This document shows positions 19,138 to 26,878 of a DNA stretch of 64,000 nucleotides, piece after piece. Under the pieces are notes generated by a model. That model made no database searches, was not told where the DNA came from, and saw only the letters and a program-made list of their open reading frames with translations. The first letter of the stretch is position 1; every line of letters begins with the position of its first letter. The stretch is from Bacteroidetes bacterium UBA2364. GTDB taxonomy: Bacteria > Bacteroidota > Rhodothermia > Rhodothermales > UBA2364. The DNA lies in contig DDTM01000118.1 in assembly GCA_002344075.1 (NCBI GenBank), forward strand, positions 8,507 through 72,506. The letters run 5' to 3'. A program made the position numbers and the translations under genes.

Positions 19138-20288
19138 AGGGCAGGACTTATAACATGAAGCATATTTTTAATTTTCTGAACACCACCAAGGGCCTCTTCT
19201 AGTTGATCGGCAACGAGTGTGACATGTCCCATTTTACGAAATGGTTTGGTTGTGTGCTTGCCATAAAGATGTACCTTTGCACCAGGGATCGCAAGCACCT
19301 CCTCCAGCCCTTGATAATAGACAGGCCCGCTATAACCCGGTTCACCAAGTAAATTAACCATTGCTGTTGCTCGATAAAGATCTGTAGGACCCAAAGCATA
19401 ACCGAGAACAGCCCTCAGGTGTTGCTCAAATTGCGATGTAGCGTGCCCGTCTATCGTATGGTGTCCGCTGTTATGCGGTCTTGGGGCCACTTCATTAATC
19501 AGCAATTCACCAGTATTGCTCCAGAACATCTCCACAGCCAAAAGCCCCACCACACCAAAAACTCGAATGGTTTCATCTGCCAGTTTAAGAGCCGCGTGTG
19601 CCACTTGATCTGGTATAGATGCTGGGCAAAACAGATGCGAAACCAAGTTGGCTTCCGGATGAAAGGCCATCTCTACCGGGGGGTACAAAGCCACCTCTCC
19701 TTGTTGGTTACGCGCAGCAATAATGGCAATTTCGGCCCGAATTTCTATCAATGGCTCAATCAGAGAAGCTCCCATCAAGAGGTTGTCGCGAAGTTCATCG
19801 GTAGTCTGGATTACGGATACTCCGCGGCCATCATAACCATCTGTTTCTGTTTTTTGAACAAAAGGAAAACGAAGGCTTCCGTCTCGAACAGCTTTTCTAA
19901 TCGCTTCCTCCGAGCCGAAACGCATATAAGGAGCCGTCGGAAGCCCATGTTTTGCCAGAAAATCTTTTTGTAACCCTTTGTTTTTTATCACTGAAAGTGC
20001 TTTAGATGAAGGATGAACAACAGCTCCTTCGTCTTCCAGCACCCGAAGCGCTTCTTCCTGTACATGTTCAATTTCGATTGTTAGAACGTCCACTTGTTTT
20101 CCAAAATTCAATACGGTTTCGTAATCATTAAAATCTCCGACAATAAACTGATTTGCTATAGCAGCACAAGAAGCAGCCGGATTGGGGTCTAAAACCCATG
20201 TTTCGATATCCCATTGATGTGCAGCCAAACAAAGCATTTTACCCAATTGGCCACCTCCCAAAATACCCAAGCGAATGCCAGAAGTCAT
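19134..20288 (-). CDS. purK: 5-(carboxyamino)imidazole ribonucleotide synthase
   Basis: 384 residues from the ATG at 20288; an upstream in-frame TTG runs through a terminator hairpin and is rejected. It is an ATP-grasp enzyme: N-terminal GILGGGQLGKMLCLAA (dinucleotide-binding-like), ATP-grasp core FPFVQKTETDGYDGRGV, and EMFWSNTGELLINEVAPRPHNSGHHTIDG near residue 270, the metal/ATP-binding signature. It converts AIR, ATP and bicarbonate to N5-CAIR in purine synthesis. The partner purE is not next to it. The gene overlaps the DUF255 gene by 4 bases. Confidence 0.96.
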   Translation of the reverse strand: MTSGIRLGILGGGQLGKMLCLAAHQWDIETWVLDPNPAASCAAIANQFIVGDFNDYETVLNFGKQVDVLTIEIEHVQEEALRVLEDEGAVVHPSSKALSVIKNKGLQKDFLAKHGLPTAPYMRFGSEEAIRKAVRDGSLRFPFVQKTETDGYDGRGVSVIQTTDELRDNLLMGASLIEPLIEIRAEIAIIAARNQQGEVALYPPVEMAFHPEANLVSHLFCPASIPDQVAHAALKLADETIRVFGVVGLLAVEMFWSNTGELLINEVAPRPHNSGHHTIDGHATSQFEQHLRAVLGYALGPTDLYRATAMVNLLGEPGYSGPVYYQGLEEVLAIPGAKVHLYGKHTTKPFRKMGHVTLVADQLEEALGGVQKIKNMLHVISPAL

Positions 20289-20305
20289 GATAAAGCAGGT
20301 TTTGT

Positions 20306-20340
20306 AAAAAAAAGCGTGCAGGTAAAATTTACCCACACGC
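20306..20340 (-). terminator. Intrinsic terminator of the GWxTD gene
   Basis: GCGTG-ca-GGTAAA and TTTACC-ca-CACGC form an interrupted stem, followed on the minus strand by eight T. It separates the GWxTD gene from purK. Confidence 0.85.
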
Positions 20341-20390
20341 AAGATTATTTGGTGTTAAGAATAATCGCTTTGTGGATTACCCACACACAC

Positions 20391-22940
20391 CTATTCGAGA
20401 AAAAGGTCTTTTGTCCGATCCACTGTTTTACCTGTAACCAAGTCTTTAATCCGAACCGTAAGCGTATAAAGACCTGCTTCCTGTTTTCCGGCCTCCAATA
20501 CCAAATATTGCGCATCATCTGGCGTGGTCCCACTGTTTTCAAACTTAACCGAAACGCCTTTTTCTTTCCGTCGCAACAGGTTATTGACTGTCCGTTGCAT
20601 TCCATTGCCGGAGTCTTTGGGCACCAACTGGGCCTCTACTTGGTATTTGGTTTTTCCAGAAGCGTCTTGGGCCAGATTGTACATCTCAAAGTAAAAATAA
20701 ATGGGATGGCCCTTATCAAAAACACTCCAAGGCGCTGGACGGATAGAAAGCCCATTTCTCAACACATCTCCGGGATTGATGGGTTTATTATCTGGCGACT
20801 CGGTCACATCATAAGCCAGCATCGCATCCGACATTGAGAAAACGGGCTTGGAATAATCTGGCACCACAATATTCCGTCGCTGCACCCCCATCGTCCCACC
20901 ACTTGCAGTTTCGAACTCGACGGATAACGTCTGATTACCAGCCGGTGCTGTCATGGTTTGGGTATAAAGCCAAAGCTGTGCCTCTTTGAACTTTACGATC
21001 TGCGCAGTTTTCATCCCATAGGTCGTAAGCCGACGCTCAACCAAAAAGTCGCGATTTGCCCCAATAAGAAACGTTCCAAAATTCAAATTGAGGTTAATTT
21101 CAGGTTTTGACTCATCGTATTGCTGTACCGGAACCCCGGCATGTAGATAAAGATCGGCCTGATTTCCCTTACCTTTAAAGGTATTGACCAAATAAGGCAG
21201 GCTTACTTGACGCCCATTAGACTTATAGGTGTAAAAGTCGCTGTATCGTTTAAATATTTCGCGGGACTTAAGTTCGTAGTCATTGATATATGGATCCACA
21301 CCGCTGTCTATATCTTCCTGTGTCGGGGTATAAAAAACATAGTCCCCATTTCGGAAGGAGTCTTCAAACACAAATCTAAACTTAGGGTAAACCCATATAT
21401 TATAAAGTTTTGCGGCTTTTCTGGAGTCATAAATTTCCTCCTGAAACTGATTACCTCTTTGCGAAGTAGAAATTTCCGATACCTGCTCCACACTCTGTCC
21501 TACGGGTGCATCCCACCCCTTACCCCTGCTACCAAGCGGCCCATCCTTTTCCATGATAATTTCCACATTGGGCACACCATAACGGATTAGAATTTGACCA
21601 CGCTGGCTTTCCCAACCACGGATTCCCAGACGGGGCACAGAATATAGGAGATCGGCGTAAACCAGCCGGTAATAATGCTCCATCTTGCGTTCATTATAGG
21701 CCGTCAGGAAACGTGGATTCTGGCTGGTCCAGAACTTGGTGGCATATCCAACAGGATCATTACGATAGGATGCCCGTTCCGTTTCCGGCAAGATAATCCC
21801 AATATCCTCGTAGGCCGTTCTCATAGAGGTATCCATTTTTTCTAAGGCACGATCAAAAAACTGTGTGCTTGCATTGAGATTTCCTAATTTATACTGGGTT
21901 GCACCAATAAAAAGATTGGTCTCTGGCTCGTCCCCAAAAAATGCGTACATGTCTTGCAGCATCTTAGCTGCCTCGCGATATTCTTCCTTCATCAAATAAA
22001 CCTTCATCAAATGATTATAGACAGAACGCCGCATCGGATCATTTTCCTGCGCTTTTTTCAGATGGAAGGTTGCTTTTTTATAGGCATACTCGGCTCGGTT
22101 GGTAAAATCCTTCACCGGAATGCCCTGCGTCTTCATCTCTTCCAAATCAAACTGGTCATTCAGGGTTACAGAATACATACCAAAGGGGTCTTGTTTTTCC
22201 GCCAGCGCCACCAAGTCTGCAAATGGGTCATTCGGCAGCCCAGGATTAAATTCGAGTGAAGTCTCTGGAGTGGTCAGGGTTCCCGGAGTTGCCTGAATCT
22301 CAGCAGCTTGTATGGTTCGGTCCCGATTGCGATCCGGACGATTGGTATTGGTATATTGAGGAACGGCAATCGCATTCCGAAAACGCCAATAATCTTTGAT
22401 ATAGGTAATCCCCATTTCTTCATGCGCAAAGGCATTACTGGGGTCTTTAAGTAAGATTTTACGAGACAATTCGCGGGCTAATGCATCTCTATAGCGTTCT
22501 TGAATCCAGTTCTTAGACAGGAAAGAAGACAGCCGTTGCAATACCACATTACGGTCTTCACCAGATTTTCCGCCCAGACTCACTTGGTTTTCTGGATCGC
22601 GGATGATATTTAATTTCGCCACCAAATATTGCACATTTTCCGGACTTTTTCTCAATGCAAGGTCTAATTGCCGATTGGCCCCTTTAAAATCTTTTTCTGG
22701 GCCTTCCACCAAAATCCGGGCAATCATAAACCGTGCTTCGGCATATTGGGCATCGCCTTCTGGAATAGCCTCAAAAATAGCCTTTGCCTCCGCATATTGC
22801 CCGCTTCGGAAGGTCCGAACCCCCTTATCGAAAGGTGTTTCCGTCTGAGGAGCTGCATCCACCTCCTGCGCAACAACCGAATTGATTCCCATAAAAAGGA
22901 TCAGAAGACCCATTACAAATAGAAATTGAACTGTTTTCAT
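20391..22940 (-). CDS. GWxTD-family secreted protein with tetratricopeptide-like N-terminus
   Basis: 849 residues from the ATG at 22940, which begins a clear signal peptide (MKTVQFLFVMGLLILFMGIN, likely cut after VVAQ). Residues about 40-330 contain helical repeats (GQYAEAKAIFEAIPEGDAQY; TNLFIGATQYKLGNLNASTQ). Around 400-470 comes the GWxTD region: FWTSQNPRFLTAYNERKMEH, YYRLVYADLL and GWESQRGQILIRYGVP. The namesake GWxTDRG reads GWESQRG here. The C-terminal part has beta-rich repeats. The family occurs in Bacteroidota, Rhodothermota and relatives and has no proven function. A TPR protein of this size in the periplasm suggests a scaffold role (inference). It has its own terminator at 20306-20340. 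Confidence 0.82.
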   Translation of the reverse strand: MKTVQFLFVMGLLILFMGINSVVAQEVDAAPQTETPFDKGVRTFRSGQYAEAKAIFEAIPEGDAQYAEARFMIARILVEGPEKDFKGANRQLDLALRKSPENVQYLVAKLNIIRDPENQVSLGGKSGEDRNVVLQRLSSFLSKNWIQERYRDALARELSRKILLKDPSNAFAHEEMGITYIKDYWRFRNAIAVPQYTNTNRPDRNRDRTIQAAEIQATPGTLTTPETSLEFNPGLPNDPFADLVALAEKQDPFGMYSVTLNDQFDLEEMKTQGIPVKDFTNRAEYAYKKATFHLKKAQENDPMRRSVYNHLMKVYLMKEEYREAAKMLQDMYAFFGDEPETNLFIGATQYKLGNLNASTQFFDRALEKMDTSMRTAYEDIGIILPETERASYRNDPVGYATKFWTSQNPRFLTAYNERKMEHYYRLVYADLLYSVPRLGIRGWESQRGQILIRYGVPNVEIIMEKDGPLGSRGKGWDAPVGQSVEQVSEISTSQRGNQFQEEIYDSRKAAKLYNIWVYPKFRFVFEDSFRNGDYVFYTPTQEDIDSGVDPYINDYELKSREIFKRYSDFYTYKSNGRQVSLPYLVNTFKGKGNQADLYLHAGVPVQQYDESKPEINLNLNFGTFLIGANRDFLVERRLTTYGMKTAQIVKFKEAQLWLYTQTMTAPAGNQTLSVEFETASGGTMGVQRRNIVVPDYSKPVFSMSDAMLAYDVTESPDNKPINPGDVLRNGLSIRPAPWSVFDKGHPIYFYFEMYNLAQDASGKTKYQVEAQLVPKDSGNGMQRTVNNLLRRKEKGVSVKFENSGTTPDDAQYLVLEAGKQEAGLYTLTVRIKDLVTGKTVDRTKDLFLE

Positions 22941-22964
22941 AGCCTTTCGTCTTTTATGAAACAA

Positions 22965-23009
22965 GGGTTGGATACTTTATACACGCACCGTGTTTTTCGT
23001 ACCCAACCC
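22965..23009 (-). promoter_or_regulatory. Nested hairpin in the leader of the GWxTD gene
   Basis: The outer arms GGGTTGGATAC (22965-22975) and GTACCCAACCC (22999-23009) pair with one mismatch, which is a G-U pair in minus-strand RNA. Inside, ACACG-CAC-CGTGT forms a second short stem. It lies about 25 bases upstream of the GWxTD start codon and about 50 bases after the tyrS stop. There is no clear T run, so it may be a leader structure rather than the tyrS terminator. Confidence 0.5.
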
Positions 23010-23058
23010 TCAAAGTTTGCCGCGAAGCCTGAATGGTTGTAACCCAATGCCCCAAAAT

Positions 23059-24270
23059 TTAGGATTGGATTACTTTTACAAACTTTAATTTTCCCACTTT
23101 CAGTACAAACGGAGTTTGTTCCGCAATATTAAGAGTGATCATAGGATCAGAAACTTTTGCGCCATCTATAGAAACCCCTCCTTGCACCACCAAGCGACGT
23201 GCTTCCCCATTCGAGGCCGCTAAACCGCTCTCGCGGATCAGGTTCAAGAGTCCAACTTCACCACTGGCGGAAAACACCGGCATATCATCTGGAATTTCTT
23301 TGCGGATAACGGTTTTCTCGAAATGTACACGGGCGTTATTGGCTGCGGATTCCCCATGATACATCCTAACGATTGTCCAAGCCAAGTCGTGCTTTGCGTT
23401 GCGCGGGTCTTGTTCGGCACGCGCCTTCCAATGTGGTAATTCATCCGTTGGTACATCTGTGGCCAACTCCACATAGCGGTAAATCAAAGCATCCGGAATC
23501 GAGAGGGTTTTCCCATACATTTGCTCTGGCACTTCCGAAATACCGATGTAATTATCCAAAGACTTCGACATTTTCTGGACACCGTCCAAGCCCTCTAAAA
23601 TCGGAAGCGTAATACATACTTGAGGCTCTAATCCGACAGCGGACTGCACATCACGACCCACCAACAAATTAAACTTTTGATCTGTTCCGCCCAATTCAAT
23701 ATCGGCTTTAAGGTGAACCGAGTCCTGTGCTTGTGCCAGTGGGTACAAGAATTCATGAATAGAAATAGGTTCACCAGCTCTAAACCGTTTGGAGAATTCA
23801 TCTCGCTCCAACATACGGGCAACCGTATATTTTCCAGCCAATTGAATTACATCGGTAAATGACATTTTCCCAAGCCAGTCGGAATTATAAACGATCTCGG
23901 TTTTATCCGGATTCAGAATTTTAGAAGCTTGTTCAAAGTAAGACGCTCCATTAATACGGGTATCCTCAAGCGTAAGCGCAGGCCGGGTTTTAGAACGTCC
24001 ACTGGGGTCTCCAATCATTCCGGTGAAATCGCCCACGATCAAGACAATCTTATGACCCAAATCTTGAAATTGTCTAAGCTTACGTAATACGACCGCATGA
24101 CCGAGATGCAGGTCTGGGCGGCTGGGATCGCATCCTAATTTGACCACAAGTGGTTTATTCGTTTCAAGCGATCGCCTGAGTTTTTTGATCAAATCCGCTT
24201 CCGGAATGATTTCTTCTGCGCCACGTTTAATGTGGGCCAACTGTACATCCAAAGGTAAAAATTGAGACAT
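23059..24270 (-). CDS. tyrS: Tyrosyl-tRNA synthetase
   Basis: 403 residues of a class I aminoacyl-tRNA synthetase, TyrZ-like in sequence. The HIGH motif is HLGH at residues 55-58, followed by VGDFTGMIGDPSGRS; the KMSKS motif is intact in DGVQKMSKSLDN. The C-terminus is an S4 RNA-binding domain (ASNGEARRLVVQGGVSIDGAKVSDP). It charges tRNA-Tyr in the cytoplasm. The start is 11 bases after the stop of the small lipoprotein gene, so the two may share a transcript. No T-box leader is apparent. Confidence 0.97.
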   Translation of the reverse strand: MSQFLPLDVQLAHIKRGAEEIIPEADLIKKLRRSLETNKPLVVKLGCDPSRPDLHLGHAVVLRKLRQFQDLGHKIVLIVGDFTGMIGDPSGRSKTRPALTLEDTRINGASYFEQASKILNPDKTEIVYNSDWLGKMSFTDVIQLAGKYTVARMLERDEFSKRFRAGEPISIHEFLYPLAQAQDSVHLKADIELGGTDQKFNLLVGRDVQSAVGLEPQVCITLPILEGLDGVQKMSKSLDNYIGISEVPEQMYGKTLSIPDALIYRYVELATDVPTDELPHWKARAEQDPRNAKHDLAWTIVRMYHGESAANNARVHFEKTVIRKEIPDDMPVFSASGEVGLLNLIRESGLAASNGEARRLVVQGGVSIDGAKVSDPMITLNIAEQTPFVLKVGKLKFVKVIQS

Positions 24271-24281
24271 TTTGGGGTTGG

Positions 24282-24572
24282 TTACGGTTCTTTTTTCTTC
24301 CGGAAGAACGACAACCCGCCAAAGCCACTGATGATGGCCATGTAAAATCCGAGGTCGTACCAGAATCCTATGTTTTGAACCTCATAAATTCGGATACTGG
24401 GATCGCTAAAAATGCTGAAAATCAGCGAAATCGGTGCGATCCATCCGTGCCACACCCCATGTAAGAAATTAGCTGGTTGTGCATCGGAGAAAGCGCCTGT
24501 ATTGGGCATACAACCACTTAATAAAATGGTTGCAGCAAATAACAGGAATATTGGGACATATGGGCGTTTCAT
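24282..24572 (-). CDS. Small inner-membrane lipoprotein of unknown function
   Basis: 96 residues. A lipoprotein signal (LFAATILLSGC, lipobox cysteine at residue 21) is followed by a conserved-looking FLHGVWHGWIAPISLIFSIFSD and YEVQNIGFWYDLGFYMAIISGFGG. It ends in a basic SFFRKKKEP, suggesting one or two further membrane segments with a cytoplasmic tail. Short proteins of this pattern are widespread but uncharacterised. It lies immediately upstream of tyrS (11 bases). Confidence 0.8.
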   Translation of the reverse strand: MKRPYVPIFLLFAATILLSGCMPNTGAFSDAQPANFLHGVWHGWIAPISLIFSIFSDPSIRIYEVQNIGFWYDLGFYMAIISGFGGLSFFRKKKEP

Positions 24573-24752
24573 CGTGATTATGCTTTAAGATTGAAAAAGC
24601 GCCGATTGGGAAGTTACGAAATTCAACTTCGGCGTGCTTACTGTTCACCTTGTTGTTACGCCCATTCAGTCACACAGTTGCACCATTGGTTTTGTGTGAC
24701 ACAAGACCCAAGCGGCATTGGCGGTTAAAAACCAACGATCTTCAGGCATAGA

Positions 24753-25241
24753 TCAATCATCATCATCGGATCGTCTGCTGCTCTTACGAACACGGTCTAA
24801 TTCCCGTGCCGAATCACGCTCGGCAATGGTCTCCCGTTTGTCGTATAGTTTTTTACCTTTGGCTACGCCAATGGCGATTTTAATCCGTTTATTCTTGAGG
24901 TACACCGAAAGCGGTACCAAAGTGTAGCCTTTTTGTTCTTTGGCACGGGCCATTTTTTTGATTTCGCGGCTATGCAACAACAAGCGACGTCCACGAACAG
25001 GCTCGTGGTTGAAGTATTGTCCGCCATGCGAATACGGCGAAATGTGAGCACCAATTAAGTAAGCACCATCCGACCGAATGTCACAAAACGCATCTTGAAG
25101 GTTGATTTTTCCATCGCGAATGGATTTTACTTCGGTTCCCGTTAATACAATACCTGCTTCATATTCGTCTTCTATGTGATACTCGTGCCGTGCCCTACGG
25201 TTGGTCATAATCGTTTTATCGGGCTGAATTTGTTTCGCCAT
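24753..25241 (-). CDS. smpB: SsrA-binding protein
   Basis: 162 residues of the trans-translation factor that binds tmRNA and brings it to stalled ribosomes. Diagnostic stretches are NRRARHEYHIEDEYEAGIVLTGTEVKSIR near the N-terminus, FCDIRSDGAYLIGAHISPY, and a basic C-terminal tail (KKLYDKRETIAERDSARELDR) that enters the decoding centre. The start is 26 bases after the stop of the MqnA-like gene. No tmRNA gene was found in this window. Confidence 0.96.
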   Translation of the reverse strand: MAKQIQPDKTIMTNRRARHEYHIEDEYEAGIVLTGTEVKSIRDGKINLQDAFCDIRSDGAYLIGAHISPYSHGGQYFNHEPVRGRRLLLHSREIKKMARAKEQKGYTLVPLSVYLKNKRIKIAIGVAKGKKLYDKRETIAERDSARELDRVRKSSRRSDDDD

Positions 25242-25267
25242 ATTGGTTGGGGGCTGAAAGTGGCTTT

Positions 25268-26071
25268 TTAGTCTTCTTCGTCCGCTACGTCGGTTTCTTT
25301 TTCGTCCTCATTTTCCACCTCGATTGTGTGATCGGTAGATTGGAAGAATGGAACTTCCGGTATTTCTTCTAATACTGCATGATGAAAAAATGTTTCGATG
25401 GTGGCTGTGAGGCCAGCTAATGCAAAATCATCTATTCGCCCAGAGAAATGGGTATCCCAGAAATCCTCTTGCGCCTCATTTTTGGGCTTCACCAACGGCA
25501 TCGGTGCGTCTAATATGGCTGCAAGAGCTTCCGATTTTTCGACATCCATGGTATCCCTACGCATGGCCATCAGGCCCCAAATGGTGGGATAGACCGTCAG
25601 ATCCATCCATTCCTGACCTAAATCCAACTGATAGGGGGCGTTAGGCGCTTCGCCAATATTGGGCCATAAAACCGTATCTGCTTTTTCCAGTACCTCGGTA
25701 GCGGTTTTTTCGGTAAAAGGGGTAAATTTGGCTTGTGCTAAGTAATGTTCTGCAAGCACGATACGGGTCATCAGCACTTCTTGTGTATATCGTGGATCGA
25801 AAGCGACCCTTTTTATTTTATCTAACCCATCTCGAATCAGCAGTTTCATGAAGGGATATGCCCCTGCCACCAAGCCTACTTGCAAGGATACTGTATAGAG
25901 GTCGGGGTCTCGTAATACCGAGAGGGTAGGAATCAATGCTGCTTCCACCTCACCCCGCATCAACGCATCATGCGTCAAATAGGCAGGAAGCCGTACTACG
26001 CGGTGTCCCAAGAAGTCGTACGCCGAAGCCAACCAATCACCCGAAGGCTCACTCCAAATACCAATCGTCAT
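25268..26071 (-). CDS. MqnA-like protein, probable chorismate dehydratase (futalosine menaquinone pathway)
   Basis: 267 residues resembling MqnA/MqnD periplasmic-binding-protein-fold enzymes: RGEVEAALIPTLSVL, VAFDPRYTQEVLMTRIVLAEHY and LDLGQEWMDLTVYPTIWGLMA. MqnA dehydrates chorismate to 3-[(1-carboxyvinyl)oxy]benzoate, the first step of the futalosine route to menaquinone. The match is by pattern and is weaker than for the housekeeping genes around it. The last 40 residues are an acidic low-complexity tail that family members usually lack. It is probably co-transcribed with smpB. An alternative is a diverged substrate-binding protein without a signal peptide. Confidence 0.75.
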   Translation of the reverse strand: MTIGIWSEPSGDWLASAYDFLGHRVVRLPAYLTHDALMRGEVEAALIPTLSVLRDPDLYTVSLQVGLVAGAYPFMKLLIRDGLDKIKRVAFDPRYTQEVLMTRIVLAEHYLAQAKFTPFTEKTATEVLEKADTVLWPNIGEAPNAPYQLDLGQEWMDLTVYPTIWGLMAMRRDTMDVEKSEALAAILDAPMPLVKPKNEAQEDFWDTHFSGRIDDFALAGLTATIETFFHHAVLEEIPEVPFFQSTDHTIEVENEDEKETDVADEED

Positions 26072-26370
26072 ATTTATTAAGATTCGTCTTTTTTACTTCA
26101 AAAACCCGCTTTTTGCAGTTTTAGCGGCAAGCGTACACGCGCACTCCACATTCGGGTTCCGTTCCCATATTTTATTCTTTCCTGAACCATCGGTATTTTT
26201 GCTTCCAAAAATTGAGGTCAGGGCATTCACGAAAGATTATGATACAGCCGCCAACAACCACCACTCTTGATAATGGAGCCAACGCAATATTCGATTAAGG
26301 AATCGTTGTTTTTTTACCATATATTACACTAATATGGACTTTTATCACCTATGATTAATTTTGGTGTACT
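26072..26370. other. Intergenic region, no gene seen
   Basis: About 300 bases between the mqnA-like start and the end of the acetyltransferase gene. I see no ORF with support and no strong hairpin; it should contain the mqnA-smpB promoter. Confidence 0.5.
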
Positions 26371-26865
26371 TCATAACAACTTCGGTGTACCCTTAAACGC
26401 ATTCAGCGGCCCAATAGACTTCCTCATAAGCACTTCGTCTGCTCCTTCTATCAGAAAATCTTCCAGAACCCCTACGACTTCGTACCCACGGCGTTCATAT
26501 AATCTTCTTGCAGAATCATTGAAGGAGGAAACACACAAGAACACATTGGGCGAAGTCTGGAAAATCCGGTTTTCTACATAATCCAAAAGCACCGTTCCAA
26601 TCCCCAAACTGCGGGCTTCTGGAACCACAAATATGGATTGAATATAGCCTTTGAATGTTCCACCCATTTGCAACACGACAAAACCCAGCAAGGCGCTCTG
26701 TACCGAGGCCACATACACCTCTTTTTCGCTACCTTGCATGGCAGCTTTGCAACCTGACTCGTCTCTGCCAAGGGAAAGCCACGGCTCGGAGGCCGCCATC
26801 CATTGCGCACAACGATCCAAGACTTTAGGGTCTTTAGTTTGATTAATGGATACAGCGACTTGCAT
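26371..26865 (-). CDS. GNAT-family N-acetyltransferase
   Basis: 164 residues from the ATG at 26865. An ATG at 26904 would overlap the beta-mannosidase stop and add a non-conserved leader. Motif A reads GYIQSIFVVPEARSLGIGTVLLDYVENRIF (with RSLGIG), and motif B is VSSFNDSARRLYERRGYEVVGVLEDFLIEG. The acceptor is unknown. It sits 13 bases after the beta-mannosidase stop on the same strand, so it is probably co-transcribed. Confidence 0.86.
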   Translation of the reverse strand: MQVAVSINQTKDPKVLDRCAQWMAASEPWLSLGRDESGCKAAMQGSEKEVYVASVQSALLGFVVLQMGGTFKGYIQSIFVVPEARSLGIGTVLLDYVENRIFQTSPNVFLCVSSFNDSARRLYERRGYEVVGVLEDFLIEGADEVLMRKSIGPLNAFKGTPKLL

Positions 26866-26878
26866 ATATTTATAATTA

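Noticed and set aside
20289..20342. An N-terminal extension of PurK from a TTG at 20342.
   Set aside because: It runs through a terminator hairpin; the ATG at 20288 gives the conserved N-terminus.
24669..24700. Inverted repeat GTCACACA/TGTGTGAC with a 16-base loop between smpB and the small lipoprotein gene.
   Set aside because: Eight-bp arms without a T tail are not enough to call a terminator or operator; kept only as a note.
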